DNA from: DATFVJ01 sp963851085
GTDB taxonomy: Bacteria > Actinomycetota > Actinomycetes > Streptosporangiales > Streptosporangiaceae
DNA length: 64,000 nucleotides
Reading direction: 5' to 3'
Assembly: GCA_963851085.1 (NCBI GenBank)
Contig: CAWKNX010000013.1
Location: 1-64,000 of the forward strand
Each line of letters opens with the position of its first letter. Within the stretch, counting starts at the first letter, position 1. Shown here piece by piece: positions 1-8,208 of this stretch. The position numbers were made by a program, and so were the translations under genes. The notes under the pieces are model-generated. The model had not been told where the DNA came from. It worked only from the letters and a program-made list of their open reading frames with translations, and did not search any database.

Positions 1-262
1 CGGGCACACAAGACGGGCACAGCGGGCGGGAGCGACGCTGATCTGTGATCAGGCAGCCGTGGGCCGGACGGACTGGTCCAGGCTAAGCTGGCCACGCTGT
101 TAATGAATTTTTCACAAGGCTACGTCGATATTAATGGACGCGTTTATCCCTGTTGGCCTAGCGTTTTTCCCATATAGTTCCGGCTCCGCGGTAACCGTCA
201 TGCGGACCTGCCTTGGCGCGTCCGCGTCCTGACGCGTCCTACCTATGAGCGAGGTGGTTTCC

Positions 263-1483
263 TTGTACTCAGTCGCCAAGAGAGTTGGGCTGACGGCAGT
301 GGCCGGCAGCGCGGCTCTTATCCTCGCTGCCTGCGGCAGCAGCGGCAGCAGCACGTCTTCGAGCAGCCCGAGCAGTTCCAGTTCAAGCAGTTCCGTGCCG
401 GCGGTATCCGCCACGTCGTTCACCAACGACTTCTCCCAGATGGCAACGTTGAAGTCACTGGCGGCAAGCGGCAAGGGCAGCGTCGGGGTGATCCTGCCTG
501 ACACTGTTTCATCCGCGCGCTACACCGAATTCGATGCGCCGTACCTGACGAAGGCCCTCACCACGGCGGGCCTGACGAGCTCACAGTTCTCGGTCCAGAA
601 CGCGCAGGGCAGCGACGCAACCGAGCTGAGCGACGCCCAGGCTGCCATCACCAAGGGCGCGACCGTGCTCATCATGGACCCGCTCGACGCCGGCGTCGGC
701 GTGTCGATCGAGAAGTACGCCAGCGCCCACGGAGTGGCCGTCATCGACTACGACCGGCTGACCCTGGGCGGCAGCCGTAAGTACTATGTCAGCTTCGACA
801 ACGTGCATGTCGGCCAGCTGATCGGTAGCGGCCTGGTCAGCTGCGTGGCCGCCTGGAAGGTGGCAAAGCCGAACGTGCTGGTCATGTACGGCGCGCCGAC
901 CGACAACAACGCCACCCTGTTCGCCAAGGGCTACAACGCCGTCATGGCGCCCTACTTCGCCTCGGGCAAGTGGGTCAAGGTCGGCAACGCCGCAGGAACC
1001 TGGGACCCGCCAACCGCGGAGACGGAGTTCCAGGGGCAGTTCACCGCGCACAAGAACATCAATGCCGTGCTGACTCCCAACGACGAGAACGCGGCCCCGA
1101 TCATCCACTACCTCCAGACGCTGGGAGTAAAGGCCAAGACGTTCCCGGCGACCGGACAGGACGCGACCCTGATCGGGCTGCAGAACATCCTGGCCGGCTA
1201 CCAGTGCGGGACCGTCTACAAGCCGATCTACCTTGAGGCGCAGGCTGCCGCGGCGCTTGCGATGTACATCCGGGCCGGCGCGACGCCTCCTGCGGGCCTG
1301 GTCAACGGGACCACGGCCGACTCGACCGCGCACGTCAACGTTCCGTCGGTGCTCTTGGTGCCAGAGTGGGTAACACCATCGAATATGAACTCGACAGTTA
1401 TCGCCGACAAGTTCGTTCCGGCATCGCAGCTCTGCACCGCCAAGTACCAGGCGGACTGCACGGCGGCAGGAATTACGGGATGA
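263..1483 (+). CDS. Sugar ABC transporter substrate-binding lipoprotein (XylF/RbsB-like)
   Basis: Probable extracytoplasmic sugar-binding lipoprotein of a ribose/xylose-type ABC importer. From the TTG start at 263 the product opens with a basic, hydrophobic signal peptide ending in a lipobox (LILAAC), then a Ser/Gly-rich tether of about 30 residues and a two-lobed periplasmic-binding-protein domain (about 60-405). I prefer TTG 263 over the in-frame ATG at 245: GAGGTGG lies about 8 nt before the TTG and nothing similar precedes the ATG. The length, about 406 aa, is normal for XylF-type proteins. ATPase and permease genes follow on the same strand. The sugar cannot be read from sequence. The 240 bp upstream hold no gene and presumably the promoter. 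Confidence 0.9.
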   Translation: MYSVAKRVGLTAVAGSAALILAACGSSGSSTSSSSPSSSSSSSSVPAVSATSFTNDFSQMATLKSLAASGKGSVGVILPDTVSSARYTEFDAPYLTKALTTAGLTSSQFSVQNAQGSDATELSDAQAAITKGATVLIMDPLDAGVGVSIEKYASAHGVAVIDYDRLTLGGSRKYYVSFDNVHVGQLIGSGLVSCVAAWKVAKPNVLVMYGAPTDNNATLFAKGYNAVMAPYFASGKWVKVGNAAGTWDPPTAETEFQGQFTAHKNINAVLTPNDENAAPIIHYLQTLGVKAKTFPATGQDATLIGLQNILAGYQCGTVYKPIYLEAQAAAALAMYIRAGATPPAGLVNGTTADSTAHVNVPSVLLVPEWVTPSNMNSTVIADKFVPASQLCTAKYQADCTAAGITG

Positions 1484-1517
1484 TCATGAACGCTCGATCC
1501 ATCACTGGATACTCGCA

Positions 1518-2555
1518 GTGGTGACATCAAGCCCCGGAGACGGCGCCCGGCCCGCGGCAGCGGGCCGGGCGCCATCCAGCAGCGCCCCGGCGGACGAGAA
1601 AGACGCGCCGCTGCTCCAGCTGCGCGGGATCGGCAAAAGCTTCGGCGCTGTGCATGCGCTTGCGGATATCGACCTCGACGTTCCAGAGGGCAAGGTAACG
1701 GCGCTGGTGGGCGACAACGGCGCGGGCAAGTCGACGCTCATCAAGACCATCTCAGGAATCTGGGAGCCGAGCGGCGGCCAGATTCTCTGGAAGGGCAAGC
1801 CGGTCCACCTGCACGGGCCCAGGGACGCGACAGGCCTGGGCATCGCGACCGTCTACCAGGACCTGGCCCTGTGCGACAATCTGGACGTCGTGCAGAACAT
1901 GATGCTGGGCCATGAGCCGCGGCGGCACGGTCTGCTCGACGAGGTCAACATGGAGCTGACCGCGAAACGGACGCTCGCGGACCTGAGGGTGACGACGGTC
2001 CGCTCGATCCGCCAGCCGGTCGGCTCACTGTCCGGCGGACAGCGCCAGTCGGTCGCCGTGGCCAAGGCTGTCATGCTCGATGCCAGGCTGGTCATCATGG
2101 ACGAGCCCACCGCGGCGCTTGGTGTCACTCAGACAGAACTCGTCCTCGACCTCATCCGACGGCTTTCGAGCCGAGGGCATGCGGTCATCGTTATCTCGCA
2201 CAACCTCACCGAGGTGTTCCAGGTCGCGGACCGTATCGCGGTGCTCTACCTCGGCCGGCTCGCCGCGACAGGTCCCGCGTCAGACTTCGATACCCAGTCC
2301 GTCGTGGAACTGATGACCACGGGCACCGCCGCAGGCTGGGCGGCGGGAACGGCAATGCCAGCGAGCCCGTGCCGCCAGGCGGTCGTGGCAGCGGCACGGA
2401 AGGCTGAACCATGTCATCGACACAGCATGGCGGGCAGCAGGGTCCGGCCGACGAGGGCGCGGTCGTCGGCGCCGGCACGGTGGAGCGGATGGAGGAGCCC
2501 GAGTTCGACCAGGCCGCTGCCGAGGATGCTCCGATCGCCGGAGCGCCGGAGCTGA
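1518..2555 (+). CDS. Sugar ABC transporter ATP-binding protein (XylG-like), frame uncertain at 3' end
   Basis: ATPase of the sugar importer. One ABC domain (about residues 32-265) shows Walker A GDNGAGKST, signature LSGGQRQ and Walker B LVIMDEPT. At about 270 aa of recognisable sequence it is a single-ABC subunit rather than the tandem-ABC type (RbsA, about 500 aa). The open frame runs on to 2555, overlapping the permease by 145 bp, and the residues after about 270 (Arg/Ser/Pro-rich) look like an out-of-frame read of the permease start. In the frame shifted by one base, a Gly-rich tail ends at TGA 2405-2407, 3 nt before the permease ATG. A one-base error near 2310-2340 is therefore likely and the true end is probably 2407. 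Start is GTG 1518 or GTG 1521, with no strong ribosome site. Confidence 0.85.
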   Translation: MVTSSPGDGARPAAAGRAPSSSAPADEKDAPLLQLRGIGKSFGAVHALADIDLDVPEGKVTALVGDNGAGKSTLIKTISGIWEPSGGQILWKGKPVHLHGPRDATGLGIATVYQDLALCDNLDVVQNMMLGHEPRRHGLLDEVNMELTAKRTLADLRVTTVRSIRQPVGSLSGGQRQSVAVAKAVMLDARLVIMDEPTAALGVTQTELVLDLIRRLSSRGHAVIVISHNLTEVFQVADRIAVLYLGRLAATGPASDFDTQSVVELMTTGTAAGWAAGTAMPASPCRQAVVAAARKAEPCHRHSMAGSRVRPTRARSSAPARWSGWRSPSSTRPLPRMLRSPERRS

Positions 2556-3766
2556 TCGCCGACTCCGTCGGCGAGTACGCCCGCATCTGGCTCAAGCGGG
2601 TCAGGAGCGGAGAGAGCGGCGCGCTGCCCGTCGTCTTGGGCCTGATCGCGATCGTCATCTTCTTCCAGGCGAAGAACTCGCTGTTCCTGTCCGCGGGCAA
2701 CCTCGTCAATCTGCTGGTGCAGGGCGCCCCATTCGTCCTGCTGGGCATGGCCGAGGTGTTCGTCCTGCTGCTCGGCGAGATCGATCTTTCCGTCGGCTTC
2801 AACGCGGGTATCGGCGCCGTCGTCACGCTCTGGGCGGTCTACACGCTGCCCTGGTGGGTGGCCATCATCCTGGGGCTCGCCGCAACCGCTTTCATCGGTT
2901 TCGTCCAGGGCAGCCTGATCACGAGGCTGGGGCTGCCATCTTTCGTGGTCACTCTCGCCGGGCTGCTCGGCCTGGAGGGATTGCTGATCGTCCTCGTCGC
3001 CCGCACCGGACATGGCGCCGGCGGCTCAATCGGGAACCCCAGCAACATCATCTACGACCTGACCGCAGGAAACCTCAGCCCCGTGGCCGGCTGGATCGTG
3101 ATGATAGTCATCGTCGCCCTGGCCGCGCTGTTCATGATCCCGCGCGATCGCCGCAGGCGGGCCAACGGCCTCGTGGCCCCTCCGCTCGGCGTCACCCTGC
3201 TGAAGGTCGCCGTCATGGCCGTCGCAGGTGTCGTTGTGGTCCTCATCGGCAACACCGACCGCGGCGTCGGCCTGTCCACCCTGCGCGGGGTTCCCTGGGT
3301 CGTGTTCATCGTGCTTGGCGTGCTCGTGCTGTGGACGATGGTGACCAGCCGGACCCGTTTCGGCCGGTACATCTACGCGATCGGCGGCAACGCGGAGGCG
3401 GCCAGGAGAGCAGGCGTCAACCTGATCATGATCCGGACGATGGCCTTCACGCTGTGCGGCCTCACGGCCGGGATAGGCGGAATCATCCTCGCCTCGAGGC
3501 TGGACTCCATCGGTACCAACCTGGACGGTGGCCAGCTCGTGCTGTTCGCTGTGGCCTCCGCCGTCATCGGTGGCACCAACCTGTTCGGCGGCCGTGGCAG
3601 GATGCTGCACGCACTGCTGGGCGGGCTGGTCGTCGCCACGATCTACAACGGCCTCGGCCTGATCGGGCTCAGCACCGCCGCCACCGACATCGTCACCGCG
3701 ATCGTGCTACTCGCCGCCGTGACCATCGACACCCAGGCCCGCCGCAGGGGCCCCACCAGCAGCTGA
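2411..3766 (+). CDS. Sugar ABC transporter permease (XylH-like)
   Basis: Membrane channel subunit of the sugar importer, BPD_transp_2 (RbsC/XylH) family, 451 aa. After a hydrophilic N-terminus of about 65 residues come roughly ten hydrophobic segments. A cytoplasmic loop with the EAA-like family motif (NAEAARRAGV) lies near residue 330, followed by the conserved stretch GGTNLFGGRG near 390. The start is supported by GGAAGG about 6 nt upstream of ATG 2411. It is the third gene of the transporter operon. A convergent two-component system begins 74 bp after its stop. Confidence 0.92.
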   Translation: MSSTQHGGQQGPADEGAVVGAGTVERMEEPEFDQAAAEDAPIAGAPELIADSVGEYARIWLKRVRSGESGALPVVLGLIAIVIFFQAKNSLFLSAGNLVNLLVQGAPFVLLGMAEVFVLLLGEIDLSVGFNAGIGAVVTLWAVYTLPWWVAIILGLAATAFIGFVQGSLITRLGLPSFVVTLAGLLGLEGLLIVLVARTGHGAGGSIGNPSNIIYDLTAGNLSPVAGWIVMIVIVALAALFMIPRDRRRRANGLVAPPLGVTLLKVAVMAVAGVVVVLIGNTDRGVGLSTLRGVPWVVFIVLGVLVLWTMVTSRTRFGRYIYAIGGNAEAARRAGVNLIMIRTMAFTLCGLTAGIGGIILASRLDSIGTNLDGGQLVLFAVASAVIGGTNLFGGRGRMLHALLGGLVVATIYNGLGLIGLSTAATDIVTAIVLLAAVTIDTQARRRGPTSS

Positions 3767-3840
3767 TCGGTGTCCGTGGGTGGCCGCGCGCACCGGACAG
3801 CGGGCGGGAGCGGCGGCATCGCCGAGCGGCAGGGCGGAGA

Positions 3841-4545
3841 TCACTCGGGCGCGAGCCGGTAGCCTGCTCTCGGCTGGGTGAGAATCAGCGGCTGGCTGCC
3901 CTCGACCTCCAGCTTGGCCCGCAGCCGCCGGACGTAGACCCGGACGTACTCGGTCTCGGTCTCGTAGCCATGACCCCACACCCGCCTCAGCAGGTGCGCG
4001 TGGGTCAGCAGCTTGCCGCGATTGGTGGCGAGTTCGCGCAGTAACGCGAACTCTGTCGGGGTCAGGTGCACCGGCTGTCCGAGCCTGGTCACCTGCTGCG
4101 TGGCCAGGTCGATCACGATGTCCCCCGCCGTGACGATCGGCGGTTCAGGCTCGGGCGAGGCGGCCGGGCGGGTACGGCGCAGCGTCGCGGTGATGCGCGC
4201 GAGCAGTTCCTCGATGCTGAACGGTTTGGTCATGTAGTCGTCGGCGCCCATGTTGAGCGCGGTCACCTTGTCCCGTTCGCCGCCGCGGGCCGATACCACG
4301 ATGATGGCGACGGGCGAGCGCTCGCGTATCTGCCTGCACAGTTCGAAGCCGTCGACCTCCGGCAGCATCAGGTCGAGCAGGACGATGTCGGGCCCCTCGG
4401 TCTCAAGCAGCTGGAGAGCCCGCATGCCGTCGACGGACACGACGGTGTCGAAGCCGCGCACGGCGAGGTTGGACCTGATCAGGTCGACGATGTTGGGATC
4501 GTCCTCCACCACGAGGGCGCGCGTGTTCCTCGCGTCGTCAGACAT
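3841..4545 (-). CDS. OmpR/KdpE-family response regulator
   Basis: DNA-binding response regulator, 234 aa from ATG 4545. The receiver domain (about 8-120) has the acidic pair VEDD, phospho-acceptor context DIVLLDLMLP, and the late Lys in TKPFS. A winged-helix OmpR-type output domain follows (about 140-232) with the typical LTPTEFALLRELATNRGK and ending GYRLAPE. The start overlaps the end of the kinase gene by 8 nt, so the two are surely co-transcribed and translationally coupled. It is convergent with the sugar transporter, which is the obvious candidate target together with its own operon. Confidence 0.93.
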   Translation of the reverse strand: MSDDARNTRALVVEDDPNIVDLIRSNLAVRGFDTVVSVDGMRALQLLETEGPDIVLLDLMLPEVDGFELCRQIRERSPVAIIVVSARGGERDKVTALNMGADDYMTKPFSIEELLARITATLRRTRPAASPEPEPPIVTAGDIVIDLATQQVTRLGQPVHLTPTEFALLRELATNRGKLLTHAHLLRRVWGHGYETETEYVRVYVRRLRAKLEVEGSQPLILTQPRAGYRLAPE

Positions 4546-7057
4546 CTGCTTCCACCGGGAGTCGCACACGGAAACACGTACCCCTGGGCAGGCACTGCAG
4601 TTCGATGCGGCCACCATGAGCCTCGACGATGCCCTTGGCGATCGACAGCCCGAGCCCCGCCCCGGCGCTGCGATCGCGCCGTCGGCGGGCCGGCTCGAAG
4701 GGCGCCGCCGTTCGTTCCTCCGGCATGCCCGCACCATCGTCGGTCACATTGATCACCACCTCGGCGGCCGTCGTACCGCCCGCCACCGCACTCCCGTTGC
4801 GACCACCTGCCACCGCACCCCCGTTCCAGCCGTCCGCCGTTTTCGCCGCTGCGCTGACCCGCACCCGCGTGCCTGGCGGGTTATGGCTGATCGCGTTGTG
4901 CAGCAGGTTCACGAAGACCTGCTCAAGCCGGTCGTGGTCGGCCCAGACGACCGGCAGGCCGGGATCGCACGCCACGGAGACGCTCGCGGTGCTGCTCTGG
5001 GGCAGGCAGGCGATGGCGGCTTCGAGCACCAGCGGTATGTCGCACCAGTCGCGCTGGAGCCGCATGATGCCCGACTCGATGGCGGAGAAATCGAGCAGGT
5101 CGTCCACCAGGCGCCCAAGGCGCGCCGACTCGGCCGCGATGCGGTCGAGGAAACGCTGCTGCGAGTCCCCGTCCCAGGTCACGTCCGGTTGCATGAGACT
5201 GGAAGCGTAGCCCCTGATGGCCGTCAGCGGGGTACGCAGCTCATGGCTCAACCGGGAGAGGAAGCCCCGCTGTAGCTCCCGCGACCTGCGCAGCGCCGCG
5301 GCCTCCTGATGAGCCAGGCCGGCCTCCTCGCGCTCGAGCGCCAGCCGCAGCGAGTGCGCGGCGTCCTCGATCAGCGCGATCTCCTCCTTCGTGGCACGAA
5401 GCGCCTTCCAGCTTGCCAGCAGGACCGTCGGACCCCCGGGCGCGATGAAGGCCGCCACGAGTACCCGCCGCTCGCCACCCCCGAGCCCTCGGGCGGCTCC
5501 ATCGCGGTGGGCGCTCGCCAGCGCCTGTCGCGCCGTGGCGCGCAAGGAGGCCGACGCTCGGGCCGGATCGGTGCCGAGCGGCCCGGCGAAGGCACGCCAG
5601 CGGAGCGCTTCGTCCTGCTGGGTGACAAGCGCCACCTCGTCGGCCTGGAGGCCGCGGCGCAGCGACTGGACCGCGATCACCAGGCCTTCTGCGACCGGGA
5701 TCGGCCCAGCCAGCGTCTCGAGCATCTCGCGGATCGTCTCGAGGACGCGGTTGCGCGCCGTCACCTGGTCGAGGAGCCCATCGCGTTCCACGGCGCTCGC
5801 GGCATACCCCGCATAGAGCGTGACGAGATCGAGTTCGTCACGATGCGGCACGCCGGTATCCGTACGGAAGACGGTGATGACCCCGATGAGCCCGCCAGGG
5901 CCCATGACAGGCACTGACCAGGAGCTCGCCACCTCGGCGGCTATCGCGAGGTCAGCGAACGCCAGCCATGCGGCGCTGACCTGCACGTCCTCGACCACAG
6001 GCTCCTCGGCGGCCGCGGCCAGGCCGACCGGGCCCCCCGCGGACCCGAACCGCAGCCGTGACCACCGCGCCAGCTGCCCGGGCGCGAACCCGAGCGACGT
6101 GGCACAGATCAGCTCCTGGTCGCTCACCAGGTGGATGCACAGCCGCTCGGTACCCAGTGCCGCGCCGAGCGCGGACAGGATCAGCGACAGGCTGGACGAA
6201 GGATCCGCCGACACCAGGCGGTCGGCGAGCCCGTGCAGCCTGGTGAGCTGACGGCGTGCGGAGGAGTCCACCTGCTGCCCGGAAAGCAGCGCCACCACGT
6301 CATCGGGGTGGGTGCTCTGCGGATCGAGGTCGGCCACGATCTCGCCGTGGCGCAGCACCACGATCCGATCCGCCAGCCGGAACATCTGGTCGATATCGTG
6401 ACAGGCGAGCAGGATCGTCGTGCCCTTCTCGCGCAGGCCCTTGATCAGCTCTTCTACCTGCGCTGCTTCCTTGATCCCGAGTGACGCGGTGGGCTCGTCC
6501 AGTGCCAGCAGCCTGGGGCTTCGGCTCATCGCGCGCGCCACGGCCACCAACTGGCGCTGGCCGCCCGACAGCGCGCGGACACTGCGCGTGGTGTCGGTGA
6601 TGGGGATGCGCAGGCTCTTGAGCAACGAGGCCGCGGCCCCGTGGAAGCGGCTCTGCGACAGCATGAGAAGCCGCGGCTCCTGCCCGAGGAGGACATTGGC
6701 CGCGACATCGAGATTGTCGCAAAGGGCCAGATCCTGCCAGACCACGGCGATGCCCTGCCGGGCGGCGGCGGTCATATCAGCGGACACCCGCCTGCCCGCA
6801 AGGAAGATCTCGCCCCGGTCCGGGGCGATGTCACCGGCGACGCAGCGCACGAGCGTCGTCTTGCCCGCACCGTTCTCGCCCGCCAGGGCGACAAGTTCGC
6901 CGGCCCGGACGCTGAGGCTGACGCCGTCGAGGGCACGCACCGGCCCGAAGCTGACGGCGAGCCCGGACACAGAAAGCAACGCCGGCGACGGTTCAGCTTC
7001 GGCCTCGGCCGGCTGGAGAGCGGCGGTCACTCCGTCATTGTGTGACCACGGTGGCAT
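4538..7057 (-). CDS. Hybrid sugar-ABC-type ATPase / GAF-like / sensor histidine kinase
   Basis: An 839-aa single-frame fusion. Residues about 27-260 are a full ABC ATPase of the ribose/xylose class: Walker A AGENGAGKTT (59-68), Q-loop near WQDLALCDN (107-115), signature LSGGQRQL (163-170), Walker B LLALDEPTAS (183-192). About 275-430 resembles a GAF sensor domain, and about 440-575 is a second, weaker GAF-like region. HisKA follows with SRLSHELRTP (His605), then HATPase_c with N-box NLLHNAISHN, G-box DDGAGMPE and GLGLSIAKG. A Gly-rich insertion (about 742-762) lies within the ATPase lid region. No transmembrane segment is evident, so it is probably cytosolic. The ABC part closely resembles the ATPase gene at 1518 (both share QDLALCDNLDV). 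I infer a kinase that docks on the sugar permease and senses transport. ATG 7057 is the first start; a GTG nine codons later is an alternative. Confidence 0.9.
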   Translation of the reverse strand: MPPWSHNDGVTAALQPAEAEAEPSPALLSVSGLAVSFGPVRALDGVSLSVRAGELVALAGENGAGKTTLVRCVAGDIAPDRGEIFLAGRRVSADMTAAARQGIAVVWQDLALCDNLDVAANVLLGQEPRLLMLSQSRFHGAAASLLKSLRIPITDTTRSVRALSGGQRQLVAVARAMSRSPRLLALDEPTASLGIKEAAQVEELIKGLREKGTTILLACHDIDQMFRLADRIVVLRHGEIVADLDPQSTHPDDVVALLSGQQVDSSARRQLTRLHGLADRLVSADPSSSLSLILSALGAALGTERLCIHLVSDQELICATSLGFAPGQLARWSRLRFGSAGGPVGLAAAAEEPVVEDVQVSAAWLAFADLAIAAEVASSWSVPVMGPGGLIGVITVFRTDTGVPHRDELDLVTLYAGYAASAVERDGLLDQVTARNRVLETIREMLETLAGPIPVAEGLVIAVQSLRRGLQADEVALVTQQDEALRWRAFAGPLGTDPARASASLRATARQALASAHRDGAARGLGGGERRVLVAAFIAPGGPTVLLASWKALRATKEEIALIEDAAHSLRLALEREEAGLAHQEAAALRRSRELQRGFLSRLSHELRTPLTAIRGYASSLMQPDVTWDGDSQQRFLDRIAAESARLGRLVDDLLDFSAIESGIMRLQRDWCDIPLVLEAAIACLPQSSTASVSVACDPGLPVVWADHDRLEQVFVNLLHNAISHNPPGTRVRVSAAAKTADGWNGGAVAGGRNGSAVAGGTTAAEVVINVTDDGAGMPEERTAAPFEPARRRRDRSAGAGLGLSIAKGIVEAHGGRIELQCLPRGTCFRVRLPVEADV

Positions 7058-7405
7058 GCCTGGCCATCCAATCCGCGGTCAGGCTCGTTCTGGCCAGCGA
7101 TGTTCACGGAATGTTTATGGCGGCGCCCCGGACCGCCGGCACTTGGACGCCCCGCAACACCGGGACGACCCCACGGACCCCGCGCAGACCCGCTGATGTG
7201 CTCACCGCGGCAGTCGTTAAGGATCATGATGCCGAACGGCGGCCGGCGCGGGCCGCCCACGCGCAAGCCGCCCGCCGCTCCCCCGGGCTGTTGTACCGGC
7301 GGGCTGTTGTTCCGGGGGGGCTGTTGTTCCGGCGGGAACGGTCCTGCGCGGGCGTTCCCGTTCGTCGTACTTGTGGTCGGGCAACATTCGGGCTACGGAG
7401 GAACG
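7058..7405. other. Non-coding gap with short direct repeats
   Basis: 348 bp between the divergent kinase and YCII-family genes, so it should hold both promoters. I see no credible gene. Positions about 7285-7340 contain repeated copies of CTGTTGTTCCGG-like sequence, each followed by a G-rich run. No clear operator palindrome was recognised. Confidence 0.5.
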
Positions 7406-7747
7406 ATGAAATACATGCTGATGATCTGCATCGACGAGTCCGTCGAGCTGAACGAGGAAGAAATCTCGGCCGTGCAACGGGGGACCGAGTCCTGGGTCAG
7501 CGAGATGGACGGGCGCGGTGTGCGTCGGCAAGGTAATCGCCTGCGCCCGGTGAGCGACGCGACGACCGTGCGGGTGCGCGGCGGCGAGGTGCTGCTCAGT
7601 GACGGGCCGTTCGCAGAGACGAAGGAACAGATCGCCGGCTACGACGTGATCGACTGCGAGAACCTGGACGAGGCGATCGAGGTGGCCGCCAAGCATCCCG
7701 TCGCCGGGTTCGGAACGGTCGAGGTGAGACCGTTCTGGGAGGACTGA
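7406..7747 (+). CDS. YCII-related (DGPF-domain) protein
   Basis: Small soluble protein of 113 aa in the YCII/DGPF family. It shows the hallmark DGPFAETKEQIAGY near residue 63, an N-terminal strand KYMLMICID, and the closing VEVRPFW. Family members are ferredoxin-like folds often found near ECF sigma factors; their reaction is mostly unknown. ATG 7406 is chosen because GGAGG sits 5 nt upstream. No sigma-factor gene is adjacent here. It converges with the universal stress protein gene. Confidence 0.88.
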   Translation: MKYMLMICIDESVELNEEEISAVQRGTESWVSEMDGRGVRRQGNRLRPVSDATTVRVRGGEVLLSDGPFAETKEQIAGYDVIDCENLDEAIEVAAKHPVAGFGTVEVRPFWED

Positions 7748-7779
7748 CGGCCACGGTCGGCCAGTCCACGCGGGCGGGG

Positions 7780-8205
7780 CTACTCGGTCTTCTCCGGCAC
7801 CACGAGCACGGGCAGCGGCGACTTGTGCACGACATCGTGGGCCACGCTGCCGAGCAGCATGGATGCGAGATTCGAGCGCCCGCGGGTGCCGACGACCAGC
7901 AACCCGGCCTGGTTATTGACCGCGGTGTCGATCAGCGCGCCGCCGACGCCTATCTCCAGTTCCCTGTGCACCTCGCCCGTCGCCGTGACGCCCGCGTCGG
8001 TGAGCTGTTTCACATAACGGTCGACCACCTGCTGCCCCTGGTCGTGCGTCTCGGTCGTGAACGGTTTGGCCCGGTTCGCGTGCAGCACGACGCCGTGGAA
8101 CACGACGACCTTGTCACCGGTGGCGGCGGCAATCCGGGTGACCGCCTGCACCGCGTGATCGGCATGCCCGGACTCGTCCACTCCGACCACGATCGTCCCA
8201 AACAC
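7780..8205 (-). CDS. Universal stress protein (UspA family)
   Basis: 141-aa single-domain Usp. It begins TIVVGVDESGHADHAV and carries the ATP-binding motif of the family, G-x2-G-x9-G-S (GTRGRSNLASMLLGS) near residues 110-125, then PVLVV. It probably binds ATP in the cytosol. It lies 3 nt downstream of the APC permease stop on the same strand, so the two form an operon. Usp partners of transporters are common in Actinobacteria and may tune permease activity; that role is inferred. Confidence 0.93.
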   Translation of the reverse strand: MFGTIVVGVDESGHADHAVQAVTRIAAATGDKVVVFHGVVLHANRAKPFTTETHDQGQQVVDRYVKQLTDAGVTATGEVHRELEIGVGGALIDTAVNNQAGLLVVGTRGRSNLASMLLGSVAHDVVHKSPLPVLVVPEKTE

Positions 8206-8208
8206 GTC

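Noticed and set aside
104..115. TGAATTTTTCAC also found in both arms of the inverted repeat near 24 kb, as a shared operator
   Set aside because: At 24 kb it lies in the presumed coding parts of small ORFs and the half-site spacing does not fit a known regulator; probably chance plus duplication.
7058..7405. Extended N-terminus of the YCII protein from an upstream ATG near 7100
   Set aside because: The upstream part is low-complexity and the internal ATG 7406 has a proper ribosome site and the family's usual length.
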